A DNA stretch of 64,000 bases from Rosellinia necatrix (Eukaryota; Ascomycota; Sordariomycetes; Xylariales; Xylariaceae), in contig JAGYVD010000008.1 of NCBI GenBank assembly GCA_021209875.1, forward strand, positions 1,239,501-1,303,500, in the 5' to 3' direction. The notes below the pieces were generated by a model that worked only from the letters and a program-made list of their open reading frames with translations, was not told the origin of the DNA and made no database searches. The position numbers and the translations under genes are program-made. This document shows, in pieces, positions 34,188-47,376 of this stretch. The first letter of the stretch is position 1; the number at the start of each line of letters is the position of its first letter.

Positions 34188-35614
34188 GGTGTGCCCTCGA
34201 ACGCTACAAGTTGGTCAGACGAACACGCAAAAGACAGACGATAACGCGACAATTCTTGCAGAGCGGGTTATGAAGGCGGCCAATTTGTTATTAGCTACAA
34301 GAGGAGGAAACCAAATGAAGACGCCCATCATCAAATGGACTCCATACATCAGAGCCCCGCGACAGCCACTTACTTACTGTATCTAAGTGGTAAGGTGGTT
34401 ATGTAGTGTAGAAGCCGTCCAGCCCAACCTCGCGGGTAGATACCTAGTGCATAATCGCAAGACGAGTCGCTGCTGCATCCGCTGCGACAGGTCATTGATT
34501 GAAATTTCGGAAGGGATGCTGCATGCTGCAGTCCATTTCCCGAACATGGGTCCGGTCACTTGAGCGCTGGCGAGTGCAGGAGGTACTGTGCTGGTCACAG
34601 ATGATGATGCCAAGTTTAGTACTGACCGATAGAGAGATAAAATGGCAGACGCTGCGAAGAGGGATGCCCCGCAAGACATGGCATGAGTGTGTGACAGATA
34701 GCCTGCTATCCAATAAAGCCTGTGAGACATTGATGATCCTCAGGCTTTTCTTTTGTCACCACGAGACGATTGGGTAGCCTCGACCACGAATGCGTGGTTC
34801 TTTTTTTATTTTTATTTTATTTTTCCTCCTCCCCCCGCCCTCCCTTCTCTCCCCCCTCAGGCAGATTTGGGTATGGCTCTGAGCCGGGACGGATAATGGG
34901 CACCAATATGGAAAGGAGTGGTCTGTCCTTGAAAGCCTTGTCCGATCCCAGGCATGTTTAACGAGCACCCGCTGTGCTCGCAACCCCGAGTTATCCCTCT
35001 GTTATTGGCCTGTCCGTTCTCTTCGCCCGAGAGAAGAAAAAAAGACGCAATCTTTCGTACGCGCCAGCATCGGTCTCCCATAATCGATCAACAGCAAGTT
35101 GCCACCTTCGTTGCCGGCCGAGAGAATTCGCGGTCCAGGGTACAGATTAATGTCCGAATCCTTCTAGGACTAAACACGACGCTCATGACCGTGCTCAGGA
35201 GCACAAAAGTCCCAAAATTAGAGCATTTCCTCCGCCTGTATTACCCTTATGTCAGGACTGATACCAAGTTGGTGACAACCGGGGGCACAGAGGGAGAAAA
35301 GGAATGGAAGGAGAATAAAAATAAGCGTTGTGTGACACCGACTTACCGTCAATCAAAGCTGACAGCCAAAGGGATTCCGAAGTCGCAGCCCCAATCTGCT
35401 CACCTTGTCTCTTCACACTTGGCCTAGCAAGAAATGCATCTTGGGGTGTTTCCTCCCTTCCAAGGTTATAGTACCTACACGTACACGCTCCACACTGCGT
35501 GCTCCGTGTAGTCCTCCCGCTGGTAACCAGGTTCCGAGCGTCGAGAAACAACTTCGCAACGGGCCTATAACTAGCTGCTACCTTAGCCATCGCCCTCCTC
35601 GTCGGGTGAACCCT

Positions 35615-35675
35615 TGAGTTGTCGTCGGTAGGCTAGCAGGATGGGAGACCACCAGATCTGTGCGACAAATCTACG
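35615..35675 (+). other. Possible 5S rRNA-like fragment
   Basis: Bases around 35630-35670 read GGCTAGCAGGATGGGAGACC, then ACCAGAT. This recalls the conserved 3' half of 5S rRNA (GTTAGTA...GGATGGGTGACCACC). The expected 5' half (about 70 bases before) does not match and I see no clear T-run terminator, so at most this is a relic. It may also be chance. Confidence 0.15.
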
Positions 35676-36282
35676 ATGCCATGTGTGCCTATGCGTGGCG
35701 TCTACACTAGGGGCTGGGAGTCTCTGCCCTTGGGATCTTGGCGCAACCTCGGGTCGTCTAGGCACCTGCATGGCGCAAACCAAGGCTAATACGGCTGCTA
35801 CAGCGTCTCGTCGCGTAAAACGGTATGCTCCCGGTGAAGGGACTGCACTAGTTATGCCCCATTGCAACCACTGATTCGGACGTTTCCCTTCCTGCCGCCT
35901 TTCTGCAGTATGACTGCCTGCTTTGCTGCTGGACTTTCTGCCCCTCCCCTCCAGTCCAGTGGGTGTATGTGTGTGTGTGTGTGTTTGTATGTGTGTGTAT
36001 GTGTGTCTAGTGCTTGCGTCCAGTGTACAAGTATGCGCGCCTAGTCCGGAGTAAGTTAACAGCATAAGACAGTGACCATGTACATACGACATCGATCATC
36101 GTAGAGGTGCCGGGGACACGATGCCGGTAACCGGGATGCATTTACTCACCCGTCAGCTGGAGGAGCATGTCCCAAGGATGGAGATGGAGGTGCCCGCATT
36201 GGCCGACTCGTTATTCGAGAGCCGATTTCGAGATGGACTGGTTTGGCTAGAACAATGCAGAGATACATATGTCACCCTCTCT

Positions 36283-36347
36283 TCTTTCTCTCTCTCTCTC
36301 TCTCCCTCTCCCTCTCCCTCTCCCTCTCCCTCCCTCGCCCTGCGAGC
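36283..36347. repeat. CT / CCCTCT polypyrimidine repeat
   Basis: A run of (CT)n passing into (CCCTCT)n and CCCTCCC. All plus-strand bases are pyrimidines over about 55 bases. Confidence 0.95.
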
Positions 36348-36850
36348 GAGCTAGTTATTGTGTGGCGAGGTCTCGGGAAGATGCAGACTTCAACAGGTTT
36401 TCTGGGGCCGCGTCAAACCGGGCCCGGTCGAGGCAGCCGAATAGCCACCCCATCCTTGTGCAAGGGGCGGCCCTCATTTATTCGACCGTCACGTATGGGC
36501 ATTCCAAGCGCAGGGCCACTATATTGCGCTGCCGTGGACATTCAACCACGGACGGTCTTGTGTAATATCCCCTCAGCACCCCCACGTCACGCGCGTCTTC
36601 GTTAGTATGGACTCGCTAGTGTAGTGTGGCCAGGACCCGGCCGCTCTGTCGAGTGTAGGGGGGGGATCCATGGACACATCCACTTCCAGAGTCTAGACTT
36701 TTTATGATTCTTGGCTGAAAAGGAGAGCTTTCCGAGTGGAGCGCACTACCGAATCGGCTGGTACCACCACATACCGGTTCTGTGGTTGCGGTCTAGTGTA
36801 TCTAATATGTGGTGTATTAGTATAGATGAACGCTGCAGCGCATCGAATGT

Positions 36851-36954
36851 ACATACATACATACATACATACATACATACATACATACATACATACATAC
36901 ATACATACATACATACATACATACATACATACATACATACATACATACATACAT
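36851..36954. repeat. (ACAT)26 microsatellite
   Basis: About 104 bases of uninterrupted ACAT, the longest perfect simple repeat in the window, followed by a second shorter ACAT/GCAT block to about 37002. It keeps all frames open on both strands and creates artificial Tyr-Ile-His and Tyr-Val-Cys-Met frames. Confidence 0.97.
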
Positions 36955-38843
36955 AGTTGTATACTTACACACATTCATACATGCATACATACATACATAC
37001 ACTTACATGCTATGACTGACTAACTACCTACTGTATCTCGAAACCGTCCCAAGATTGATGATTGATTTTCCAACCGATGCTGTGGGGATCATGTCCCGCT
37101 TACGCTTTGCATTAACACGATATTAACATCTCCTGGTCCGTGAGTCAATTTCCAGGGGTGTTGAAAGCCGGCAACACTCAAGAGGCTTACTCGGTTACTT
37201 GTACATATTACAAGTACATATGGTAGATAGTACAGCCTACGAACAATACTGGTAACGGATGATAGGATATCTTTGTAATTGCGGCATAACCGAGTGCATA
37301 ACTATATACAAAAGGGATCAACGAGCGAATACCGAATTCTCAAGTACATACCTACATGCATACATACATATATATACACTACATATACTTTGTACACTAT
37401 GCCTACATAGTGTATGTGCCGCCTAACATGTGTCGTAATGTAATCATACTGTGTTGGCGTTCTGAGTGTTCACTCGCTGGAAGTCGAGGTGACGCTGCCA
37501 AGAGGCGCCCACGCATGTGGTCTGAATCACCCAATAATATCCCGTCTTTTCGGTATCATCCGTGCTCATCGGAGCAATACGAACTTCCTAATCCTTGCCG
37601 GTACCGAAATAGCTTGTAGGATTGATAGTATCCTGAATACAGTCTCTACCTGGGCCGTCTGTCCACGGACGGAGGAGCCTGTTCCCCCTCCATCCCAGCC
37701 TCCGCGTCCCCGTTGATAGTGTAGGTATTAATCTACACCATGTAGCCGATCTTGGGTAGGGCATAGTGATATCTGCCTGTGGGCACCAGACGCCTGGACA
37801 GGCAGACTAAGATCTCAAGCTTCCCCAGTTTAGAGCAAGCCACCGGTCCCGACGACAAGATGTGGCTGCAGGAGCCGCCGTCGCATGGTCCAAGGGCGAT
37901 GCAACCTTGTATGGGACATGGGTTCCGCCAACCACCATGGGACGATCAACTGACTTAACCGTCTACGAACATACGTTCGGCGTCCAGCAGGCAGGCAGTC
38001 ACTCGCTCGATCAACGAGGAGATGGCATGCGACATGCCCGATTCCCAGGACCACCGACGCGGCCGCTGTATCGAGCGCGGACTGATACCCAGGTAGACCA
38101 GCACCAGGCCCAACTAGGTCCGATATATGCCTCAATAGTGTATTGTAAACCGCGGTGCAATCGAGAAGCCATGACAAATACCTACTTCGCCTGTAGGGTG
38201 TGGCACCTATCGATCTGTCTTCCTGCCAATCCAGAACTACCTGTGCACTATTCCATTCTTCTCCCTACACTACTGCGTAGCCGCGGAATCGTCGACCCGG
38301 CGGTGACGTGCCGAAGCAGACAGATCCTCCTGCCTAGCGAGGGCCCGGCTGAGCACAGGTGAAGCATGCCTGCCTGCCTGTCGTCCAGATCTGCGCTCCC
38401 GTGGGTTTGCAAGACAAATTCAGCATCATGCGAAGTTCGTCGCTGCCGTGCTGCAGGTCCTCACCCATAGTGTCGGGTCGCCATTCGGTTGGCGCACGGC
38501 ATGAGTCTTGTGTGGCAGCAGGCCACACACGGCACAAGGCAAGGGGGGGAAGCCTCAATCAAGCCTTCTTTTCTTGTTTGTTTTTTCCCTTAAAAACCTC
38601 CGAAACGGTTCCCATGGCTGCTTATGGCTCCTCGGTAAAGGGTTCCGAGAAAGAAACCCCCCCCTCCCCATCCCCCTTCCCCCATCCCCTCCTAAGATCT
38701 GAGACTCCACAATCGAGAAACCTCGGGATGGGGTTGAGGAGGGGCGGGAATGCTTCGTCGATCAACCGAGTCCTATCACGACCCCGGACGACCGATGGCT
38801 GCCGGGCGATCTCTCCACCACTAATTCGAAGGGCCGCTGTCGA

Positions 38844-38888
38844 AAAAAATAAAAAAAATAAAAAAAATAAAAAAAAGGGAAAAAAAAT
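38844..38888. repeat. A-rich run with T interruptions
   Basis: Repeated A6-A8 blocks separated by single T or G. Simple low-complexity DNA; a decayed poly-A tail of a retroposon is possible, but nothing coding precedes it. Confidence 0.85.
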
Positions 38889-41017
38889 ATCGCTATCGCG
38901 AAGATGATAGGGCTGGCCAGGCCCTCATCCTTACAGTACTACACCTCTTAGTCGCGAGATGCTAAATTGCGTAGTGGGCTCTCTAGAATGAAACTGGAAA
39001 TTTCCTTCAGCGCTAAGGTAGCCGGCCCATCTACCTAATGATCGGTTCAACGGAGCTTCGAGATCGCTTTCGGCAATGGACTACGCTACCCTGAGATGGC
39101 AGTTGCTGTGTGGTATAGAGCGGCCCCCCCCTGGATTCCAAATACCACCCAACAGTAAAAGGGTATGGTACTAAGCGTCCAATCGACCGCATGGCGAAAG
39201 CAGTCATGTTCGAGATCTCCATTACTGAGCGACGTGGGAGCGAGTGCGGGAGAGTGGAGGCAAAGTTGGTGTCATCCTGATGCTCTTGAATCCCTTGCAT
39301 TCCGAGCCGTCTTTCTTGGCTAGATGCTCGAGACCATCTTCTAGTGGTCCGGGGTCTAATGTAGGTTTCAGCAGAAGCCATTGACGGCTTAGAAAGAGGA
39401 ACGCTAATCGGCTTGGAATTGACAGTCGCCGCTCACGGTCGCTGCCGTCTAGATAACTCGGGATATATATTTCCCCGGTATTACGGATAGCGCCGATTCA
39501 TAACCAAGGGGAAGGAGTTCTGAAGGCGAGCAGCTTGATGTCTACGGCTCCGTATATTGTTGCACTGCGATCGTAACCCTCTCAGAGATTTCTTCGGAGC
39601 TCAGTCGCTTGTATCTATCAATACAGCTGGGGTAGTAGCATTATTGGCATGATCGGAACTTCTCCCAAGAGGCTACACCTCGAATAGCATCGATATCGAT
39701 GCTTAGTCTTAGTTAGGCGTGTATGCGTGTCGCTACCCGAGAATACCTCACGCGACCCAGCTACACAAGCTCATCGAAGTACTTTTCAGCACACCCCTAT
39801 TACATTTATGTGACACCGCGCGATATCCTAGCGAAGTTAAGGGCGAAGGTAGAAGATTCCTTATAAACGACCGAGATATTTATCTCATCTAAACCACTAT
39901 AACTAATCTATGACGGTACTTCTACCCGAGAGAATCAACGTGCCCTCATCAACTAACCAGGATACGGATAGAAAACGAGCTTCACGCGCTTCTAGACAAC
40001 TTTACAAGGACTAGGAGCTAAAACTCATCCAAAGTTGACGGGACAAGCAACAAGGGGGTTTCTCCGAGGGACTCTCCTGTCATATGCGAGTGCAGGTGCG
40101 CTGCTAGTGTCTCTACAGAATATATTCTTGTGATAACATAATTCACGGGGACCAAAGCGCTCGAAGCACTCGCACTGCTCGACCGAAAGCAGACCTCTCT
40201 CAAAACACTACCCAAACTCCCAGGGCAGGGCAGAGATGGGCAGCTCCTTTACGACAATAGATGCTTATAGCTCTCATCAGGTCAGGTAGATAATTTCCGA
40301 CGTTCACTTTTGAGCCAGTGTGTGTGACGCTTGCCTCTAAATTACCGCGTCCTATATTCATACATAGTATTGACATCGTAGCGGGGATGGACTTTAGGAT
40401 ATAAGGTCGGCCGCACACCAAGCCGGTCGCTCCCCCCCTTTCTCGTCTACCGGTACTATCGTCCAACGAGGACACACCATCGCCTAGGTAGGCGTTGGCC
40501 CAGCTTACAACGCTAAATTCCGCGGTGCCCCCTTGAAACACGGATCCGAACACACCTGTCCGGGGTCAATACGAATATCGGTGCGACGAAAATTAAAAGG
40601 ATATAAATAAATGTTGTCGGCGATGACCGAGGACGAGCCCGCGAAGGGTCGGCTGCCGACTCACGGAAAGCGAACGCAGGCTATATGTAGGCGCTCATTT
40701 TCTGACTTACGGCCGGTACTGTAGATTCACTCCGATGTCACACTGGCTTCCTACAGGGGTCCAGCGTAAATTATGACAGTATCGACATGTCATGCGCCAG
40801 ATGAAATCGCAACTCGATTCACTGGGCTGCGAAATACATCTGAATAAATGATAGAGGGTGGTGTTGCTGGGCAGACCACGATCCCATCCCAATCGGATAG
40901 CCAAAGTAGAGTGGTAGCATGAGAGAGTAGTATGCCAGACAAGAGAAAGAACAAGACGTTAAGCAGTCAAGGAAGCCGGTTGGGTGGTATTGGTATAATT
41001 TAGTAATTTGTTACCTA

Positions 41018-42541
41018 TTAATCGTCATCCCAAAGTCTACGGCTGATAATAACGGGCCGTGCTTGGTCCCAGGGCCCATTGATGGCGTTTTTGTATTTCT
41101 GTAATGAAATTAACCACCAGCTGCAGCCGCCCGTAGCCACTATGGCGATGAGGGCCGCGACAAGGACACCTAGCAGGCCACTTTTCCACGGCGAGACGGT
41201 GTCCTTCTCGCCGCCCAGGATCATCCCCACTCCGGCGCCGGCTCCTACCACGAGTAGGAGGGAAAGAACCACATGATATTTCCAGCTTTGGTGCCTAGCA
41301 TAGCGCCTAAAGACGGGGAAAAGGCCGAAGACCTCGATACTAAATAGCGTGAGGCTAAAGACCTGCCCGGTGGAGGGGAGCCGTGAAGCCAACACGGTCG
41401 ACGCCATGAGGGCGGCGTTCGTAGAGAGGGAGGCGGGGAACTTGACACCCACACCACCAGAATAGTCGTAAAAGAAGATGTTGATGGCTAGTAGCCAGAA
41501 AGACATGGCCCAGATACTGTCGGACGAGGTAGAGCGTGTAAGGGACTTGAGAATGGGCGACAGTCCGAGGAGAGTGGAATAGATAAGGACGGCTGATTTG
41601 ATGGTGCCTAAACGTAGACTCGTCCGGCCGCCCCCCGGGGCAGGGGGTAAGGGCCGGTGCCCGGGCTCGTCAGACGAGTCATTAGCAGGGCGGGCCGGAT
41701 TGCTCGCTAGTGATACGCTCGACTGCAGAGAGAGAGCCGACGTGGAATGGGACTGGCGGATGGCTATCTGGGGGTAGGCGCGTTCGGCAGCTGCCAGGTT
41801 GGTCATAGAGCCGGCAGCAGAGGGGGGGAGGCTCATAAGGGAGGACGGGGGCCGATCGCGTCGGTTCGGCTGCTCTCTGGCGGCGCGGTCGCGGTTACTG
41901 CGGCGCCTCTGCAATACCTCATCCTCCTCCTCTAAGCCAACCCAATTGTCCCATATCAACCAACCAACGAAGGTGGCGAAACTGCCCCAGCCGACAACAG
42001 ACACGGGCGAAACGCGTTCCTGGAAAATGCCAACGAAGCAGACGACAAATATAGTAACGGAGCAAACTTGCTGGAGGATCACGCTGGTATCGGCGACCAG
42101 TGGCCAGAACTCGTAGGGCTGGAGGCGAGGATTTCGCTGGAGATTCTCGAGGAACGTCGCCTGGTCGGTGTAATTATCCGGGTCTGATTAAAAGAACCGA
42201 GAATGATAAGCGGCTGCATAGGAGGCTGGTACGATGGAGCGAGCATAGGGAGACCTACACGACTGCTTGACCCAGAGCAACTTCTTCCAACTGCGCTTCC
42301 TCCTCCGACTCCTGCTCCGACTTCCGAGCTTGGACCTCGCCCCCCTCGGCCGTAGCTCATTGCCCGAGTCGTGGACGGAGGCGGCGTGGTCACGACGCGG
42401 CGAGAGCTGCGAAGTGAAGGCATCTTCGGGGGCGAGATGCGAGCGCACCGAACGGGGCGACGACGGTTCGGTCGGGGCCGTGGCCGAGCGAATTAAGCCG
42501 GGGTATGGCTCATCGCGCGAGGGCAGTGGAGGGTTGACCAT
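41018..42541 (-). CDS. GPI2: GPI-GlcNAc transferase subunit Gpi2 / PIG-C
   Basis: Membrane subunit of the ER complex that transfers GlcNAc from UDP-GlcNAc to phosphatidylinositol, the first step of GPI-anchor synthesis. Exon 1 (42541-42259) and exon 2 (42183-41018), with a 75-nt intron, join through a shared Tyr codon to 482 residues. Exon 1 is a Ser/Arg/Pro-rich cytosolic extension ending in a basic cluster and the conserved WKKLLWVKQ. Exon 2 begins with PDNYTDQATFLENLQRNP and then FWPLVADTSVILQQVCSV, the strongest family signature. A polar, Ser-rich loop of about 100 residues separates the first membrane spans from a C-terminal set of about six, including IWAMSFWLLAINIFFYDYSG. Longer than yeast Gpi2 because of the N-terminal extension and the loop, as usual in filamentous fungi. 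Confidence 0.94.
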
Positions 42542-45500
42542 AGCTTATCACGGCGGGCGGGCGGGCTGCGTTTGCGACGTTAGGTAGCCATTGGCAGACC
42601 CTGGATACCAACTACAGTAGACCGGGAGAAGTTGAACTATCACATCACGAATGACGAATTTGGGTTTGGGGAACGAAGTGGGATGGATGGCAAGGAGAGA
42701 ACAGGCTTGGCGTGTCTAAAGTAGCGCTAATTCTGTACCAGAGCACCGCTAAGTTGGCTCTGTGCAGGTACGCTACCTAAGGCAGCCAGCCTACCGGCTT
42801 GACAGGCCACTAACGTACGGGCAGCCAAGTGGCGGCGCCTCGAGTGCGACTAGTGCAGGTGCCACGTCTGGCAAGTACGTATAACATACCGCATCAGGTA
42901 TATGACGCGACGACTTATCTAGAGGCTGCATGTGCTCACCAGACTGTAGGTATGCCGACCAGACCACATTCTAGCCATGGCCTATAATAGAAACATTTTG
43001 TAAAGCGGGATAGTGAATCCTCGAGCACGAGGGCTTAGAAAGACCAGGGAAAGATCATTCATATTTCGTGGTTCGCCGTAAACCACTAGATAGGTACCTA
43101 GTTAGTTACGGGCCTAACGCCGTATCAGAGAGAGAAGAGAGATCAGGAGATTCAAACCACACAACCAAGCCACAAAATAAGTTGCGTACGTAAGCTAAGA
43201 CGCAAGCTCAGTCTGGTTCTTGACTCGCCAGCAGAAACAACCAGGCCCAATGCGAGTCACCGAAGGATGCGACTGATGCACATGATGATCAACAGCGAAC
43301 CCCTAAACCAGTTATACTATCAGTACACCAGCGACTCGGCCGGCAGATGCTGAGATAAATGCTCTCACCGGGGAGACAGAGAGACGGGGGAGACGACTAC
43401 CTATGCAGTCGATGATGCGTCGAGACACATGGTAGTAAGTAGCGCGCTGATCGACAGTGCCGTAGCCGGGGGCATTTGGAGATGGAATATGTTCCCACAT
43501 GGGACGCGTCTACGTACCGTAGTATAGTTGTCCATGCCAACCGTTGCGTTCGTTGCTGTACCTCTATGTAGTCCACGAGGTCGGGTTTCAAGGATAGAGC
43601 AGAGATTTAATATAGGCCATCTCAATATGCAGCCAGATCACCGCAGAACCAACCCATCACGATAGACGAGCACCCGTAACGAGCACCCGTAAACAAGCAT
43701 CTGTAACGAGCAACCCGTCGCCCCTCGGTCAGCATATACACCAGTCAACCGCCGCAATACAAGTAGGAATCCATACTGCTATGGTGACTACTATAGTGCT
43801 GCTGTGTGCTCTATCTGCCGTGTTTGTCATGTAAGGAGATAGGATCCAACCCATGTTGCCATTCATGTCGATCATGGCAACATTGTCGGGTTGATTACAT
43901 GGTATGTATGCACAAGCAGTCGTAAGGTCTCCAGCTGTGCTAGGGTTAGGTATGTGACTAGGATGTTTCATGAGGGACATGTTATTCGCGAATGCTTCTT
44001 GACCTTTCCCCCCGACCCTCTCAGCACAAATACCATCACTAGCTTTGCCTCGGTATATTGGCACGCTTTGCTGGGAGAGATCTCGTATTACTCATCTACC
44101 CATCTACCCGTCCTAGGCTCCATGATAATTTCGGTATAACTATGCTATCATACTTGGGTTGAATATATGGGATAAAATAGAATCTAGGTCCGAAACAGGC
44201 ACGGGTAGGTACCTAGTGTGGTTACACATTTGTAGCTAACCTACCTTAGCGTGCCTGGGAAGTTACATTCCTAGGTACATGGAGGAGAATACCGAGGATG
44301 GCAGCAACCCGTCCATTAACTAGCCTAGTCCCACTGGGACCCCTGCGCCAAGCTGGCTGTGCCTGATGGGGCCGCCGGGAATACGAAGAAATGCTCCGTG
44401 CCCAACAGGTGCTGCGCGCTAGACCACGAACTAAATGCATCACACGTTTCGTTTTGGTGCCATGGGCTTACAGATCGGGGTGGAGTGGCAGTGATGTCTT
44501 TTCGTATCAAGATACCATTCATTAAACTCGCATCTCCGTGGACAGCCGGTGCCTCTTTCTATCTATCATGCCGAGGCCATTTATGTCAACATTACATAGG
44601 ATCCCCGTACATTATTATACTTGGAAGTAGAGCAGTGTAGTGGAACATCGCTAGACGAGACTCGCCACGACTAAAAACGGGAGCCAAGACTCGATCTCGA
44701 TAGGTGATGGGGTCATCGACATGTAATCCACATGGCAGATGGCCTAGGGGGTCTAAGCCATTGTGTGTGCCGTCAGCTCCCTTACGCGTACTACCTAGTG
44801 TCCGTAGGTACTGTATGTTTAGTCCTGCAGGTGTGTATGGACGAACAAGATGACAGGGAGGATAGGTGCATAGGGGATGCAGATAAAAAAGTATGTTTCT
44901 ATTTGCACGTGTAGGCCGTACCCGCCGCCTTGGGACCAGAAGAAAGCAGATGCACCAGGAGTGATACAAAGATGCAGTAGCTAGGTGGTTAGGGCACTTT
45001 ATGAATCAATGCCTCCACCAGATGGTTACCTCCTAGCTGTTCTTTTGTTCCGGCCATAAGGCAGGGGGAACAATCGTCTGTCGTAACTCAACCGACCTAC
45101 CCACTCTCCTGAAACCGTGATGCTTTTAATGTCATCCTCAACCGACTAATAGTGTGCGGTAGCGATGTAGTCGCCGTAGCAATAGGTATTAGCAAATAAT
45201 ACCTAGCAGGTAGTAAGTACGCCCTTGGGGTACTGCTGGTGTACTGCCGCCCCGTCAACAGCTAGCGACTTCAATCTCGTACTGGCGCGCCTGAAGACCG
45301 AGGGGCTGCCGGGCGTTAGTTCGGATCACACCTTAGGCATCTCCTGGCAGGTAGGAGGGATTATTCGTTCCATCCAATGATTCGTCCCCGGACGGCTCCG
45401 GCTGTTCTGCTCCCTCTCCTAGCTCATCCCTGTCTATAGCTGTCTGTCGATCAGGTACCTCGACACATTCTTATGTTCGGCTGGTCTGGCCCTTTTGGTA

Positions 45501-46577
45501 ATCTATAATCCGCAGTCCCGACAAACCACCCAGTACCTAGGCCCAGTAGGTACCTACGCTACCTACCTAGTAATAATATGCCGTTATTGTGTCGTTCTTT
45601 CCTTTGGGCCCTTTCCTTGGCCGAGGTGGAGGCTGCTACTTTATTATTGCGTCAGATGCTTGCTTTCAAGTTCCCACCATCGCTTCCACCTCGTGTAAAA
45701 GAAACTGGAAGCAAGTACACCCCAAGGTACCGCCGAGTATATACACCCACACGTGTATCAAGGTAGATGAGGAGATACATTTGATAACTAAAGAGGTAGC
45801 CTAGTGTCAAAGGTATGCATACATACATGCACGTATATGATACCTGATACACGATACGTGATACCTCAGTAGCTTGGGTAGGTACGTGATACATATTAAG
45901 ACAATGTAGGGTCGATCGACGTTTGTTCTTGGTGTCACCTGCACCGCACTATCCATATTATGGTTTGTTTTACCGTTTCCTTACCCACGTACTTTAGTTA
46001 CCCGATGCGCTCGCACCGCATCTTCCAATCCTCGCCTTTCATCTATCTGTCTCTGATGCCAACCGCCAATTCTACATCACTCTCCCTTTTGCTCGAGCTT
46101 GACGGTAGTCCATATCACACAGCCCGAAGCAAGATCACAGACAAGGTATACTCAACCTAGTATACCGTAGGCCTGCATACCAGTTGGTGGCGACGACGAC
46201 GATACCTACCTAGTTCACTGCATCTTTCATACATCAGGTACAAAGCAAGCACAGCACAATCAGCACGTTGAGCACCCTATTCACTCTACCTCTCTGGGAT
46301 TTCCTCTGTCAATAAGCATACTGGCCGCTACCGTGTCCGCGATCGCCATACAACAGCGAGACAGAGGTGCTCTACAGGCAATCAACAAGATTTGTGATAC
46401 GAGCCGACTACTACATTAGTTCCGCAAGTGTCTTCACGGCGCCTCACGCCGCAGTGCCACCTATTCGCTATCCATCTCGTTGGGTTAGGGAGATACTTAT
46501 CCCTCCCGTCTTCGCCGACCACATACACGCCCCGCTTCATTCTTATATTCTCGGAAGAACAGCAGAAACCGCCCATC
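42542..46577. other. Intergenic, no supported gene
   Basis: About 4 kb between the divergent starts of GPI2 (minus) and the signal-peptide gene (plus), so both promoters lie here. It contains TAGGTACC/ACCTAGG units at 43093-43101, 44209-44217 and 45530-45570, a 13-base tandem at 43666-43718 and small random frames only. Confidence 0.5.
43666..43718. repeat. 13-base imperfect tandem repeat, four units
   Basis: Units of ACGAGCACCCGTA, with the last two changed (one 14 bases long). Located in the GPI2-side intergenic DNA. Confidence 0.85.
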
Positions 46578-47376
46578 ATGAAATTAACAGCAGCTCTCTG
46601 TTTCTTGACAATTTCGTCGTATGTCATGGCAGCTCCGATATCCATGACTCTTGACCAAGTCCCCGCCCGAGCCGACCTGTTCAACTCAAGTATGCGGCAG
46701 GAGCCGAGAATCAAATCACCAATCAAGGCGCCAACTCGACCATCAAGCAAAGTGTCGGAGAAGAAAGTATCAAAGGCCCACAATGTCACCTCCTCATCAC
46801 CGAAACGGCCGAAAGGGCCTTCTCGCAAGTCTAAACCCACTTACCTAGCCTCGCTGGCTCACCGTCTGACAAACAAATCTCCATTCTCCGAGTCAAGTAT
46901 CGTTAGGGAGGAGACGAGGGCCAGCACGGGGGATTGGGAACGCGAGGCTACTATTGTTGAGTGGGAAACCAAGGCGTCGAGGGACTCGAGAGAGGCATAT
47001 ATCTGGATTCCCTGCTTTTCGACTAGCAAGACTTTGCGGTATCACCGCATCCGAGTAAACACGGACATGCTCGTGGTGAGCTTGGTGCTCAGCCTCACCG
47101 CTATCATACTAGTCATCGAAATGTGGAAGCCGGTCGCTGCAAGGTAAGATCCTGCGCTTTGGACAACATCAATAATTATGTTCGGGCATTAACATCAAGC
47201 TAACTTCGTATAGGCTCGGTCGTTTCTGGTCTGGCTATGGCCCAATACACCTGGAAATTAATGAAATGGCGGGCAAAGAGAACCCAGCAGAGAAACCGTC
47301 CATCTCCTACGGACCGACGCTCGAAGCAAACAACCAAAGCAAATTGGAAGGCAGCGCGCGGTCGGGCTTGCAATAA
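46578..47376 (+). CDS. Small secretory-pathway protein with one membrane anchor, unknown function
   Basis: Exon 1 (46578-47143) and exon 2 (47214-47376) flank a 70-nt intron with GTAAGA donor, GCTAACTTCGTATAG branch and acceptor, joining in frame to 242 residues. The N-terminus MKLTAALCFLTISSYVMA is a good signal peptide with predicted cleavage before Ala-Pro-Ile. A basic, Ser/Lys-rich region with sequons (Asn-Ser-Ser, Asn-Val-Thr) follows, then an acidic stretch, then one hydrophobic segment near residues 164-183 (MLVVSLVLSLTAIILVIEMW) and a short hydrophilic tail ending SARSGLQ. The layout suggests a type I single-pass protein, or a secreted one if the anchor is removed. Without the intron the frame would stop right after the hydrophobic segment, so an alternative shorter product is possible. 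Family not recognised. Confidence 0.75.

Larger units (their letters stand above)
29819..41017. other. 11-kb intergenic region with microsatellites, no supported gene
   Basis: The longest gene-free stretch before the AT-rich block. It holds several microsatellites, listed separately, a (GA)n-like run at about 30850-30870 and many short random frames. The longest ATG frame (34954-35427, plus, 157 residues) has no motif and no splice support. The right end must include the 3' untranslated region of GPI2, and the left end the promoter of the C2H2 gene (pyrimidine-rich around 29820-29880). Confidence 0.5.

Noticed and set aside
34954..35427. ATG-started open frame of 157 residues on the plus strand
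   Set aside because: No motif, biased or conserved-looking segment, and no splice sites; length is within what chance gives over 11 kb.
36702..37023. Open frames rich in Tyr-Ile-His or Tyr-Val-Cys-Met
   Set aside because: Pure artefact of the ACAT tetranucleotide repeat.
37862..38362. Open frame of 166 residues on the plus strand
   Set aside because: Begins with GTG, not used as a start in fungal nuclear genes, and overlaps an equally long minus frame.
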